64,000 nucleotides of DNA. It comes from Symsagittifera roscoffensis. Taxonomy: Eukaryota; Xenacoelomorpha; Acoela; Convolutidae. Shown piece by piece: positions 1 through 13,600 of the stretch (its first letter is position 1; each line of letters starts with the position of its first letter). The notes beneath the pieces are model-generated. The model made no database searches and was not told where the DNA came from. It saw nothing but the letters and a program-made list of their open reading frames with translations. The stretch covers positions 4,812,580 to 4,876,579 of the forward strand of contig NC_087063.1 of assembly GCF_963678635.1 (NCBI RefSeq), in the 5' to 3' direction. The position numbers and the translations under genes are program-made.

Positions 1-1623
1 AATTTCGAATTTGAAGAATGTAATAGAAATCGCCCGCTCAGAAAAGGAAACGCTAGAGGCTCAAATAACTGATCTGGAAAAGTCTGTTGCCATCAAAGAA
101 GAAGAAAATCAAATTCTGTGTGCAGATTGTGAAAAATTGAAGAAAACATTAACTGATTTGAATTGCGAAAAAGAACGTTGCATTGAACAGCAAAACGCCA
201 TGCGAAATGATTTTGAAGAACAGAAAGCTCACCTGATTACGAAGATCGATGAGTTAGAGAGCGAAAAGTTAGAAAAAGTGGACCAAATAGACGCCCGTCT
301 TAAAGTAGCTAATAATGAAGTATCAGCTTTAAAAGAATCACATTCTGCTTCTGAAGAAAAAATCAAAGAATTAGAGCAAGAAAAATTGAAACGGGATAAA
401 GTGATATCATTATTCGAGGAGGAAAAAATAACAGATCAGCTGAAAATTGTGAATTTAGAAAGCGAAAATGATAACTTGAAACAAGAGATAAAAGGTATGG
501 AACATAAACTTGGTCAAAAAGAACACAAATCAAGACAGTTGGAAGAAAGTTTGGAATTAATCCAGTTAATGAAATGTGAAAAAGCGATGGTCGATGAAAA
601 AATTTTGTCATATCAAAATGACATCGACATTTTAACGAACGAAAATCATGAAATGAATGTTTCGTTTAAAATATTCAAAGAAAATATTCAAAGTTTAGAA
701 GTCAAATGCGAAGGCATCCTTGAAAAGGTCAAGCCTGATTTTGAATCAGACTGTTTAAATGATAGTGATACTTCTGAAGACATAAATTTTCCAAATATTT
801 ACAAATTAATTGAATCTTTTCCTGAGGTTTTGGAAAGTAAATGCTCCGAAATTGGAGTTTTAAAGGATGAAATTAAACGTTTGACGGAAATCAATGACTC
901 ACTTGTTTTAGAAAGTTTAGAAAACGAAGGTGTTACTCAATCAAGTAACACTGCCGGTTTGAAACCAATTTTGGAGGATAATGTTTTGAATTTGAACTTA
1001 ACCGACCTTGATCAAGAATCGCCCACAAGAAATTGTGCAGTTGATAATCAAAAAACTTACAGCCGATTTCCGAACGAAGAAGAATCGAGAAGCGATAGTT
1101 CCAAATCAGCTGTAAACTCCGACGACCTTGACGAAGATGCCATTGACCGAAAAGATGTTCACGTTGAACGCGTTGACGTAGCTGCAGTCGTGTCGACCAA
1201 AAATTACGTCACCGAATCTCCAATTTTTTGCAGCAGTGAAACTTCAAATTTTCTCCTTGCGGCCACAGGAAACGAAAATTTTGAAACCGTTGAAAACGAA
1301 AATTGCGAATCTGTTGAACGTGCAGACGGCCGACAGGAAATGAAGCCGAAAACGGGAGTGTTTTCAATCATTGACCCGAACGTGGCCGAAGGAATGACGT
1401 CATTTTCGACCCCATTCGTGGACGAAGTGTTGAAAGCTAGCCCGAGAAAGCGACTGTGTGGGAATGAAGCTTGTAACAGGGAAGTGCTGAAGTTGATGAC
1501 TAAATTTGACGAGCAGATGGCAAATCAGAGTGCGATTTGTGAACGAAGAGCGAGGGAGATCACAGAGTTGAATGAGCTGGTGAATCTACTGCAGAAAGAC
1601 TTGAACCAGACCCGAAAGCAGAA
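1..1623 (+). CDS. Pericentrin-like exon 1 of window (5' partial)
   Basis: Open to the left edge, so it is an internal or truncated exon. It encodes about 230 residues of E/K/L-rich coiled coil, then an acidic Ser/Asp/Asn-rich linker (roughly residues 240-480), then a second short coiled coil. It ends at donor GTAAGT, phase 2. Confidence 0.85.
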
Positions 1624-4600
1624 GTAAGTTTCCTTTTGCTAATAAAAACCAAGTTCAGAGCAAAATTGTATGATTTTTAAAAAAAATTACTAAGCTAGAA
1701 GCAAAAATGTATGAATTTTTTTTATAAATAATTCATCTCCTATGAAGCAAAGGTTTTTTTTTGGTATTCTAATGAGTTTTATGTCCTGTTGTGAAACTAA
1801 TTAGCATTATTTCTTCCTGAATGTCATTAGAAGAGCACAAGTTTTATGTCTTGGTATGAATGGCTTTAAAAAGTCATTAACAGTGAATTTTTTTCGACAC
1901 AATTAAATCAAGTTTAATTATTTGATTTTATTTAATCAAACAAAATCACACTTCCACTCCATTTGGCTTAGCATGAAGAGATGAATACAAAATGAATGTA
2001 TTGTTTTCTGTTTGCAATTTACGTTAAAAAATTATTGTCTGCAAATTATGTCTTATGTTTAGCGAAGACATAGTTGTCGAGCATGATGCAGTTGTCGATG
2101 TGCTGGACCAAGTTGCCAAGGAACAAATGGATACTCTTCGGATCCTGACATCCCATTTGTCCAACTACGAACCTCGGTGTGCCAATGATGAGGCTACTAA
2201 TAGAAACACAAATCAAAGCGAAACACCTACTCGCGATGTTGAGGATCCCTCTGCTCTGACTTCTGCTCGAGATGACGTAGCTGGAGATTCTAGAAGGTTC
2301 TCGTCTTTGGGACTGATGGCCGCGTCTCAGTTGGCATGTGTAGCTGGGGGTCTGAGAGCGACTAGGTTTAGAACGGCTGATGAAATTGCCAACTGGGATA
2401 TGGAGTCTTTGTCTCGTGAGTGTTGTTCTTAATGCTTTGAATCCATAATATATATTTTCTTACTAGTGATGGGTACAGTTGCGTTTGAACTTGTTGAATG
2501 ATGATCTACGAACGATGAATTGCGAATTTGTTTCAATTATTTTAATGATTTTATTGAATCTACTAAGTCAACATAGTTCAATACTGAGTTTGCAAAATTT
2601 TGGCTACAGATATCATTTACAAAATCTCTGGAACCTATTTAGCCCCTGAAAGTAAGGTAAAATTTTGAACCTTTCCTGAAATTTAATTTTTTTTTTAGTT
2701 TCTTTTTTGTTTTCACGTGTGATTTTCTCAGGATCGCCTTTTGAGGAGAAACCATCGACAGGTAAATCAAAAAACCATTTGTTTTAGAGTCGTCTGATTG
2801 TTTTAGTTTGAACAGCATGATTTTCAATGAGTTCACTCGCCAGAGAATGAATTTATGATTGCAGAGAATAATTTTTTTGAATAAGATTTTTTTGCGAGCT
2901 TGGGAATTCTGTCTGTCGTCCCCACCCATGGTATCAAGTCGAGAAGACTAATTCATAAAATACTAGTTCAAATGTCAAGGCCCTGGTGTATGAAAGGTAC
3001 GAATTTTGGCCCTGGTGACGACTCGCCCGCGTAGTGGGAAAGAGAGATAGCTAAGCTGGTCCAAGTTTGGTTGAGTATCAATTATAACTGATCCTTTCAA
3101 ACTTTCAGAATGTTAAACTAAGCGTGCCCATGTAATAATTTCAATTTCTGGTGAATTTATTTGGTCTTAGCTTGAATTAGTTTTTAGTATTTGTATTTTA
3201 AAATTGGAATTTTAACCAGTAATTGATTCCGTGTTTGTTTTGCAGCCAATGCGACTTGTGGCAGCATCGACCTTAGTTTTCACAGCAACAACAACGAGGA
3301 CAACAGTGCAGACTGGGACACCAGATCGGCCACTCCAGCCGGTAGCTCCACCGGCCGAACTTACAAAGCAGGTATGTCTTCACAGTTCCATCTTATCTCT
3401 AGCCAGGGGCGGATTTAGAAGGGGGGACGCGCTCCCCTCCCCCCTCAGGGATTCGACCCTCTGCCGACCCAAAGGGTTCCCCCTTTTACAGACCTATTAA
3501 TTTTGACAAGCATTTTTAAGTGTTAATGAAGAAAAAATTTATCACTCGTTCAGGTCTTTTATATTTTTTTCTGGAGGAAATCTTGAAAATTGCACGCGCT
3601 CATTTTGACGTTGTTTTTTGCGATGTGGCTCTTGATTTCTTGCTAATTACACTTGCGATCAGTTTTGAGTATTATTACGAACTTCTTTTTTTCCAACCTA
3701 ACAAGCAAATACAAGTGTTCATGAAAAGTGGAAATTTACTTAATTGGAAATTTTTTGTTGCATTGGAAATGGCATAGCATCTGCTCTCTGCTTTTTTTGT
3801 TGCTAGTGTTTGGTTCCTATTAAGCTTCCGTTGCTGAATGGTTAGTGTGAGAGGCTCTGAATCTCTAGGTCGCAGGTTCGGATTTCAGAGGTAGCCGACT
3901 TTTTACTAAAACGAGGCTCATTTCAAATTTTTATTAGTGCATTTTATAGAGCGGCTTTTTGTCGTGTTCTCGTTAGTGTTTGCGAAGCCCAGCTTCGCAT
4001 CTGTGTTACAGTTCAAATTTAATTGCAGCATAACGCTCTCCAGTAATAGAAAAGTAGTTGGTGCGAAAACTTTCAAATGACCTTAAGTTTCAAAGATGGA
4101 CTTTATTCTTCAGAATTCCCAACGGAACAAAGTTACCTTGTGTATTACCTTTTGACCAACTGTCTTTATTGAGTTAGTTTTATTCTGTGTCAATGAATGT
4201 ACTGAAGACACTTATATAAGTCCTGATAATTTTTTATACTGTTATTATTTCTGTAAAGTTTTCTGTTCACGCCTAATTTGAGTTTTTGTGGTTTGACTTT
4301 TGATTTCTTTTAAGTTCAATTCCAAATAGTTTACCAAAAGGAAATAAATTTACGCTCATCAATTACTAAGAAGAAATGGACTCGAAGAAGTGTGGAATTT
4401 TTTAGTTTAGAATTTTACCTTTTGATCAACTTTTCTCACGATGGGTTAATTTTATCAAAACACTGTTCATCATAAATCATAAATTTATTATTATTTTTTG
4501 AAAATTGATAGTTGGATGATTGCTTTTTAATTAAAATTCGTTATACTTTTATATAGGTCGTGATAATTGTTTTAATTTATTTTTCTGGAAAGGTCTTAAA

Positions 4601-7600
4601 ATTTGTTCATGATCCAACTTAGATTTTTTCGCGCTTTGATTTTTTTTCAAGTTCAATTCATTTCTATTGCTAGAAGGCAGGCAAAATTCACTATTGAACA
4701 GCGAAAGTGTAAAGGTCGCGAAACACATGGTTGACATTTGGTTTCGAAAATGGCTTCAAATCATCAGATTTCCCAGTGAAATAAAAAATTTACCTATTGA
4801 TCCAGTTTTCTCAAATTGGATTAAGTTTATCAAAAAAGCGCCAATCATAAATGATTCCAGAAATTCAAAGAGCTTTAAGAGCTTCTTTTTTTCTGTGAAA
4901 TTCGAACGCTGAGATTTTTCAAAAAAAATCAAGTATTTTTTTCTGTTTAAATGCGGTCATTGACTCTTTTCTAACTCTCTTTGGGCCATGTTTTTACTTG
5001 CTAGAGGAATTGACTTGTTATCGGTAACTAGACTTTTTAACGTAAACATCCTTCACAAATCTGTAAAAAAATTAAATATGCTTTTTATGTCACCATAACA
5101 ACTTCCATGCCAATTCCCTTTTCGTCTATTGAAAAAGCTGATCGAATTTCGGTCGGATATTCTTTTTTTCGATAATTTTGAAATGAATTTTTTTCCGGGG
5201 GAAACTTGAATTCTCGGGCTATCGTTTATTCGCTCATTTTTTGTCTGCTGAAGTTTCGGAACATGGAATTTTCTTCAGGCTCAAAATTTTTTTACTATAA
5301 TTGAAAGCGTTGCTGTAATTTTTAGATTTTCTAACTATGATTTTGATTAAGTTCCTTTTTAATTTCACATAAATAGTTTCGGCATTTTACCTTTCCTTGC
5401 TTCTCTTATATTTAGGCATTACCCTTACAAGAAGTAAGGATGTTGTAACCAGGTTCATGCCATGATTGTACTTGCCATTGGCTAGAGTTATTAATTTGAA
5501 ATCTAGTCTTTTTCTAGTAAACATCTTGTCTTACAAAACCACTGGATCGTTTTCTCAAATCTGCACTTTCGTCAACCAACAGACATAGTTTGAGCATGTT
5601 TCATTCCGTTCCATTCAATTTTTTTATGTTGGTTTAAAATTTACCAACTCCGGCTCATTATAACTTTTTTCGTTTCTCTTGTTTTTTGTTTGTCTACTGA
5701 TTGAAAGTTTTTTTTCGGTATTTATTTATTCGGCTTAGTTGCATAATTTTCAGCGAAACAAATTTCAAATGCGTGTTAGTAGCTTGAGGGGGTAATTTAA
5801 TTTTTTTTTCGAAAGTTTTCAAGTTTTGCTCAAAAATTGTCTTTAATACTGCTTTGTTTCTATACAAATAGATTCAACTTTTTTGATATCTTCAAGACTT
5901 TGTTTGACTTAGCGGCTTTTGTTTCATTTTCGTTCTGCTAGTTTTTCATTCTATTTTTGTGTTGTATCGCAAGTGGTGCGAAGCTCTGCTTTGCCTCTGT
6001 GTGGTTAAAGCGCAAAAATAGATTTTTTTGCTTCAGTACTTTTGGGGACAAATTCCAATTGAAATCATCCAAAAAGCAGAGTAGATTCTTCGAAAGTAAA
6101 AAGCTGTTTGTGTTAGAAGCGTGTGTTCAATGCAAGTTTGTTATGTTAATGATGAGAAGTTGTTTGTTTCAGTAAGTGGTGGAAACAGAGTTCGAAGAAG
6201 GAGTGTTGGACTGGCCAGAAACTTGACCCAATATACCATTGAGAACACAGAGGGATTGCTGGGCGATGTAATGCTACACAAAGTCGTCCTAAGTCAGTAT
6301 TGTGCATTGTTTTGTTAGGGTCGTCAGTGATGTTTTTTTCTGTAGTTTATTTAAATTATCTTAAACATAGACTTGGGTTAGTTTTTCGAAAGATGTTTCT
6401 GCACTTTTTTTTAGTTCAAAACATCAAAAAGCTTAATGATTATCATCAATTTGAGAGAGATATTTTCTGTTCGAATCATTTGTGCTTTCCATTACTAAGA
6501 AGGTAGTTTATGACACTGCAACGGATCATTTTTTTGTTCAGGCTCTGTTGAATGTCTTTTTTTTTCTTTTACGCTACCGTGATTCATCTGCTCTCTATTG
6601 TTCTGTAAAATGAGCCAGCACAATTCCAATGGTGTGTAATTATGCAAAGCTTTTTGTTTCGTACAAAGCTGTCTTTGCATTATGGTAAGAATTTTTCTAT
6701 TATCCGAGCACTCGCTTAATCGAATATTAAATTTTTTAATTCTTGGTTTTTTTTTTTTAATTTTTGTTTTTTTTCTCTGAAATTATAATTTTTTTATTAG
6801 TTTAAGTTTTTAATGGTTTTTTCTTCTTTTAAAAATGTTTTCAAATTTTTAAATGGTTTTTTCTTCTTTAAGTGTACATTTTATGGTTAAAAAGGTGATG
6901 AAGATCATTATACTTTCTGTGAAATTTTGTAAAAGATCTGATTTTATGAAAGTTCCCCGTTCTGGATGCAGTATTTTGATTCCACAAACCTTTTTTTTAA
7001 ATAAGCCATTTTAATCCGCTTCAAATCCGACATTTCATTTAAAGGTGCCTTTTTTGTTTGTTTTTTTCCTGTTCTGTTGGTTAAGTACTCTTTGAAACAT
7101 AGAACAACTGACTTCCGTTTTCTGCTCCTGTCTTAGTTTAAAACTGTCTGCCTTCTTTTTTGTGATGGAAAACATTTATTAACTTTCTAATTGAGGATTT
7201 ATTATTTGACCTGCACAAAGCGGCCGATTAAAATGTTTTCATCTGTTGTTTTTACCTGCAGCCGTTGATTTCATTGGAATGGTATAGAAAGGTAAGCCGA
7301 ATTAAGCAAAAAATGTCATTCCTCTTTCATACGAAACTTTCTTGCAAGGTTTCGGCGATTGTGCATTTAAAATTACCTCCCCTAATTTGAATCATATTGC
7401 TTATGTTGGTTGAGTATGCTGAGTTTTCTTACAGCACGTTTTTTCCAAATTTGATTTTCATGAACTCCTCGTTAGAAGAATGAAAAATCGCAATTTCTTT
7501 CAAATTCACTAAATTGTTTCAAACAGGTAAAAAATGGTATTGGAATGTTGCCGTAGCATGCATGAATAAATACAGTGCGTATTAGCTAGTGAGACATTTG

Positions 7601-10600
7601 GGCGTGTTTTTTAGGCTCCAGTCAGGAACTGAAAAGCTGCGCGGAATCCCTTCTGCAGAAACTAACCAGCGATGTTAGAGAAAAGGTAGAATAGATTCAA
7701 AGTGATATTTTTCAAAACAGTTCAATTGGTATGGTTTGTTAACGTTGAAAAATAAAGAATTCTTAACGTTCGCCACAATTTTTTGAATTAGATATAAGAG
7801 TTTTAGTCAACAATCCCCAAAAAGGTCTAAAAATTATCAACATATATTTTAAAAGTTCTAGTCGGTAAAAAATATTCCTTGTTCCCTGCCTTTTTCCTAT
7901 AACTTATTTTTGCGTTTTCAACATTGCAATTATTAATTAACACGATAATAAAAGTATGGATATAATAAAAAACCTTGATTTATTTTTATGACACCAGGAA
8001 ACGAGACTAAACGAACATCTGAAGTTACAAACAACAAAAGTTCTAACCGATGTGCATGTGGCAGTCAATAAAATTGTAAACTACTTCACGAAAACTCTTC
8101 AGACACTATTTCCGAAGCAAACATTCCAAACTGCAAAATACATTCGAACACTGAAAGAAATGGACAACTTATACGAAGATGGAAATCACGAGGAACCACA
8201 AATGTCGCCCGGGAAGCCCCTGGACAACAATGCTAATGAAGTCGACGGGAATCCGACTGAAGGCCTCCAAGATCGTGTTCTGAAGTCGGATGTTCCTCTG
8301 TCGCCTTCGAAAGTCGGGAACCCTGTTATTTTGATGGAAACTCTGGAGTGCATTAAAATGGACCTTGCGATGCATGAAAGTGACATTAAAGAACTGAAAG
8401 GTAAAACAGAACTGTTGTCGGGACTCGAATTATCTCACGATGAATTGAAAGAAGATTTGAGTCAAAAATCGGACGAGATTTTGCGTCTTCAAGAAGAAAT
8501 GGACGAACTTCTGACGAGGAATAAAGAACAAGGAATGGCGTTGGAAAATTTGAAGCATAAAATGACAGAATTGAGTGAGTTCAAAGCAAAACTGGTAGCC
8601 GAAAAAGTTGAGTTAGAAGAAACCATTGACCGAATGAGACAGGAGAATGATGGGGAGAGTTTGGCTCGAGTGGAGGATATTAAGCGCCAGAATGAAGATT
8701 GTCTAAGAGAGGTTAGAATTAACAGCGAGCAATATTTTGTTTTTCGATCACAGGTGAAAAAAGAACTATTCGCGTTGGGATAGATGGGATAATTGTTTTT
8801 ATTCGTCGGTTTTCTTAAATAGCAAATATTATGCAGGCAATATAGCAAATATATGAGCTGTAGGCTTTTTCACAGTGAAATTTAATGTGACCTTTTCTTG
8901 ATAATGAAAATAGTAACTTAATATATGATTTCTCAAAATCTAAATACTCCCATAGCTCGAGCTTTTGAAAGAATGGACCTACGTTACGGAAAGTTATCCC
9001 TACCTGAATAAAATTTTTGAAATATCATAATTGATCTTTGTTTGGCTGACATTGAAAACACGTTTTGCTTGAGTTTACGAATCGCCATTTTTTGAACAAG
9101 GCAATTGCAATTTTTTCAGGTGTTGGGTGAATTGAGTGTGATCAAGACTAGTATCGGCGAGAAGGACTCCCAAATTCAGAGACTGAAGGGCGAAATAGTC
9201 ATTCTCTCTGAGAAGTTGAGCGACCATCTAGCCGATGAGTTGACCAGGGACCAAATTGACAGTGCCTCACAGGTAAGATTTAGATCACGTTAACATTTCA
9301 TTTCATCTTCTGAAATAATTCTTGTTTTCGTTTCTCATGTCAGAATAGCTGAATGATAATTTAAGAAACAATGGTTTCCACCGGATTAGGTCCAAGATTT
9401 AGGGCAGAGATTGAGTGAAATAGTGATTATTTTCTCGAAATTTATTCTGCAGGCTAATATTTTATAGTTCATTTTTTGCACTCACTATTGAGAAGTTAAT
9501 GCATGTTAGCTTGAAAAGGCTCGCTCTATCTCGGTTATAAATCCTAGAACATCCTTGTTAATCCTAGGACCTCTTTTATCATTTTGCTCCAGTTATATAG
9601 AAGTGTGTGTTGCAGGAACTGACTTTGGAAGACTCGCTTTCACGACTCACAGCTCTAGTTGACAAAAACGCACAAGCCATTCTCAAGTTCAAATCGCAAG
9701 AAGTGATCTTGGAGAAACTGCAAATATCAAATGCGCAGTTAATTGAGCTAGTCGACAGCAAGACTACTAAAATAGGCGAAATGGAATTAAAGCTAGAAGA
9801 TGTAGACTCCATTTACGCAACATTGGAACAGAGAAATCAGGAGTTTTCAGATTTGAAACAGAAAATGGAAGACGAAAACAATTATTTACATGGAGATATC
9901 GAAAAACTGAAGGTTGAGTTAAAGCAAGCTGAAGAAAATATGACGGACAACGATTTACGCCACCAAGAAACGGTTGAATTTATGGGCCAGCAAATTGAAG
10001 AACTTCAAATTTCGCTTCAAGATCGAGACGAGAAAATAACTCGCGTTCAAACAAAACTGGATTCGCTTGTGGAATGGTTTAATAATTCCCGAAGTAAACC
10101 AGAAAGACGAAAGAGTTTGGTTTTGGAAAACGAGCCAAATGAAAGACTTGACGTTGAAGTGCCAAATTTAAGCGCGATTGGAGATATCGATCATCCAATT
10201 GCAGTAACGATTGAAATGTTGAAACAAAGTATAGAAGAGAACCGAAAAGATATTATAAAATACGAAGGGAGTAATGAGAAATTCGAAGCGATTGAATTGG
10301 ATAATAAGCGACTTAGGAGTAAAATGGAAGCTAATTTGGAAGAGTTGCAGAGACTGAAAAGTGAAGTTGATCAGTTTGCGAGGAATAATGAGAAGTTGAA
10401 GTCGATGTGTGAGAAATTTGAAGACCAACAGACCCAGTTTGAAGTGTACGTTTTTTGAGATAAAAAATCAGGGGAGCATCTTATTTTTTTGCCCCCTTCT
10501 TAGAGTCAACAAATTTGTAGAGCTCGCCCTAAAAAACCGATACATACCTAATTTGAAAAAAGAATTATTTCACAGGCGATTTTTTTGAAATTTTGTTAAA

Positions 10601-13600
10601 CATGCCGGTTTTGAAGAAATTCTGAAGCCCAAAAAATTTGTTATTTGGCACCAGATACCCTTTCATTTTTAATTATCTGATACCGACCAAAAAGGATAGT
10701 TTGTGGAATGTTTATCAGCTGAACTGCTGAAATTATTGTTTGTTTTCAGTTTGAAATCGGAGTTGGAACATGACAAGGAAGCGGCCATTGTGTCCCTGGA
10801 TTCTGCCAAACGGGCTCTAGAGGAGGAGCAGAGGGGGAGGGCAGAAGTGGCGGAGAGAAGTCACGTGGACATCAGTGGACTGAAGGAACAGATAGAACAA
10901 TTGAGAGACGAACTGCTGCTGTCTCAAAAGTGAGATTGATTTGTTGTTCCCACAACTTCACGTGTGTTTTACCCCTATTTTGGACCAAGAATTGTATCAT
11001 TTGACTTCCTCAAGCAAAGCTCCTAGGGGCTAAATATGGTATACTATTGAATTCGTTTCAGCCGTGATTTGCATTTGATAAATAAAATCAAAAAATTTTC
11101 TTGGTGTTGAGAAAATTGGTCTAGATTTTTCAGATTTTCAGGCCAAATTTCCTGAAATTTGGTGACACTGACTATTCTATTTTGATGACGCTCACTTTAC
11201 ATCAACTTTAATCCTCTACGTTCTTCTAGCTTAATTAACTCTCGCTCTGCAGTTTTTTCCTTAATTGAATCGCCATTTACTACAAAAAATCAACAATAAA
11301 TCTAGAAAAAAAATCGTAAATTGCAAAATTTTTTTGAGTTTCCAAAATTTTTTATTACATTTATTTTTTAGTTTTTTCACTCAAATCATAATGGCTGGCA
11401 CATTCTGTGCTGCTAGCAGAGAAACCTGCTATTCTTGTTTCAATTCGTTTTTGAATATTTTTCCACGAACGATAGCCTTCTGAGACACTTTAAACAGCTG
11501 TCAGTTTAAGCCTCTTTTCAAATTCGAATGCAAGTGGAAATTAGAAATAAACACATTAACTTTGAAACTGTTTTTATAATTTTTTTTTGCTTTGCTGTAA
11601 AAATGTTTATCTAATGATTGAAATTTGTTATTTTTCTGTTATTAGTGACGCAGGGTTAGTTCTCAGTTTTAGCTGTAGACATTCACCCTATCTCATCAAT
11701 CAACCTTATCTGTAGCAGCTCGTCACTATTTAAGCCTCGTGAAGAGTTCTTGTCTTAAATATTACAGCTCTTCTTTAATTTTGAGACAATAGTTTTGGTT
11801 AAAAAAAGTTTTTATGCTGTTAACAAAATCAAATTTGACGGATTTTCTTGCCATCTGTATTCTCATGAAACTAAACTTTACAGCGTGCAATCAATGATTT
11901 TACGATGTGCTGACGGAAAAGCCCATATACCCTTAACATCGCTTTTCACTTTATGTATCATTACATATCATTAGACATATCTGAAATTGCGCCGGTCTTT
12001 TCTGCTTTTTCTCAAAAAGTTTACCCGTTCAATTTACTTTACAGGCTGTTATGGCTAAATGTTTGATTTTAGCTGCAAAGTAAGAACAACGAATGTGCTC
12101 AGGATAGTTAACTCGGTCAGCATGCAAATTTTTGTTACATAATAACGAGGTCGAATTCATTTTTAAATTTCATTTTCAAGGTTGAATTTGTAGGAGGGGG
12201 GGGGATAACCAAATGCGCCAATATTTAATTATGCTCCAGCAATTATTCATTAACAGGTATGTGTCCGAGTTGTCGCTTATCCGAGACAACCACGAGGAGA
12301 ACTCGAAGCTACTCAAACAGGAGTTGAATGCTAAATTGCAACAGAAAGAATCCACAATAAGAACTTTGCAAACCACCAATCAGGTTAGTCGCCGAAATCA
12401 TTCTAGACTGTTTTTTTTTTTGTTCCGAAGTAGGATTTTATTGATTCATCGGTTTTTGGTTTTGTTCAAAGTGAGGTAGAATTATGGCGTCGATTGTTTT
12501 TGAACCCGATTTTAGGGCCAGCAAAAAACATCGTAAGGTGTTTATTGTGGTATCATAGTAATTGTATTAGCGTCACTCCGAATCCAATAAAGTTCCATTT
12601 CCAATTCAGCTAGTTATCTCCATGTCGAGAAAAAACTGGTCCGAATTTCAAGCTGTTCAGGCACATTTAGGTAAAAGCTGAAGTGTTCATTTTCAGCCAT
12701 TTACACTAGCGAGCTTGCGAAGCGTAGTGTATTAGTAGGAACCTTCTTTTTTCTAACCTAACTCGCAAAAAAAGTGTTCACTTATTTGGAAGTTTCACTG
12801 TAGCATTGGAAATTGCATAGCATCTGTTCTGTTTTATTTGTGGCTAGTGCTTGGTTACTATTAAGCGTCCGTGGTTAGTGTGTGTGGCATTTACTCTCCA
12901 GGTTGCTGGCTGGAATGCCAGATTTAGCCGAATTTTTACTAGTTCGAGGCTTATTTCTTATTTTTCGTATTACACTTCATACAAATGCTTTGTGTCGTGT
13001 TCTCGCTGTTTGTTGCGAAGCAAAGCTTCGCCTTCTGTGTAAAATAAGCTATTGTAAGCCTGCATGCTCACTCCCTTTTTGCTCCAACTCAGACTAAAAA
13101 TCAAAAACTTAAACCTGTTTGGCTCGACTCTGGGACAATTTTTTGAAATTTCTTGATGTTGTTTGAATCACGACTGAAAGGCTATATATCACTTGACACG
13201 TTACAATGATTTTTTAGGGTACCTGATTTGGCATCGAAAAAAAACGAAGACAACCTAATACAAAGTTCCTCACCATTTTTCCTATAGTCGGAAAATTTGT
13301 TGATTTACTACCACTGTTAATATGATTTGTATTTTTATTAAATAACTAGTTCTCAAAATCAGAAGAGCAGTTCTTCCCCTAAATCATAAACAAAATTGAT
13401 TTCGTTTTTTGCAATAAAATTTGTTTGAACAGCCTGGCTTATTTGTTTTTTTTTTGCGTTCGCAAATGTAAGGTAATTTCCCTCTCAACCAAGTAACAAG
13501 AACTCAACCGCATAACAAGAGTCTAAATGGCAGGAAAACCCTTGATTGTTTTTCAGTTTTCCAAGTGAATTTTGATTTTTTTATATATTTTCACGGGAAT

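Noticed and set aside
7261-7291. Micro-exon between CTGCAG and GTAAGC
   Set aside because: Hits a stop in the phase required by exons 4 and 5, and those already join in frame.
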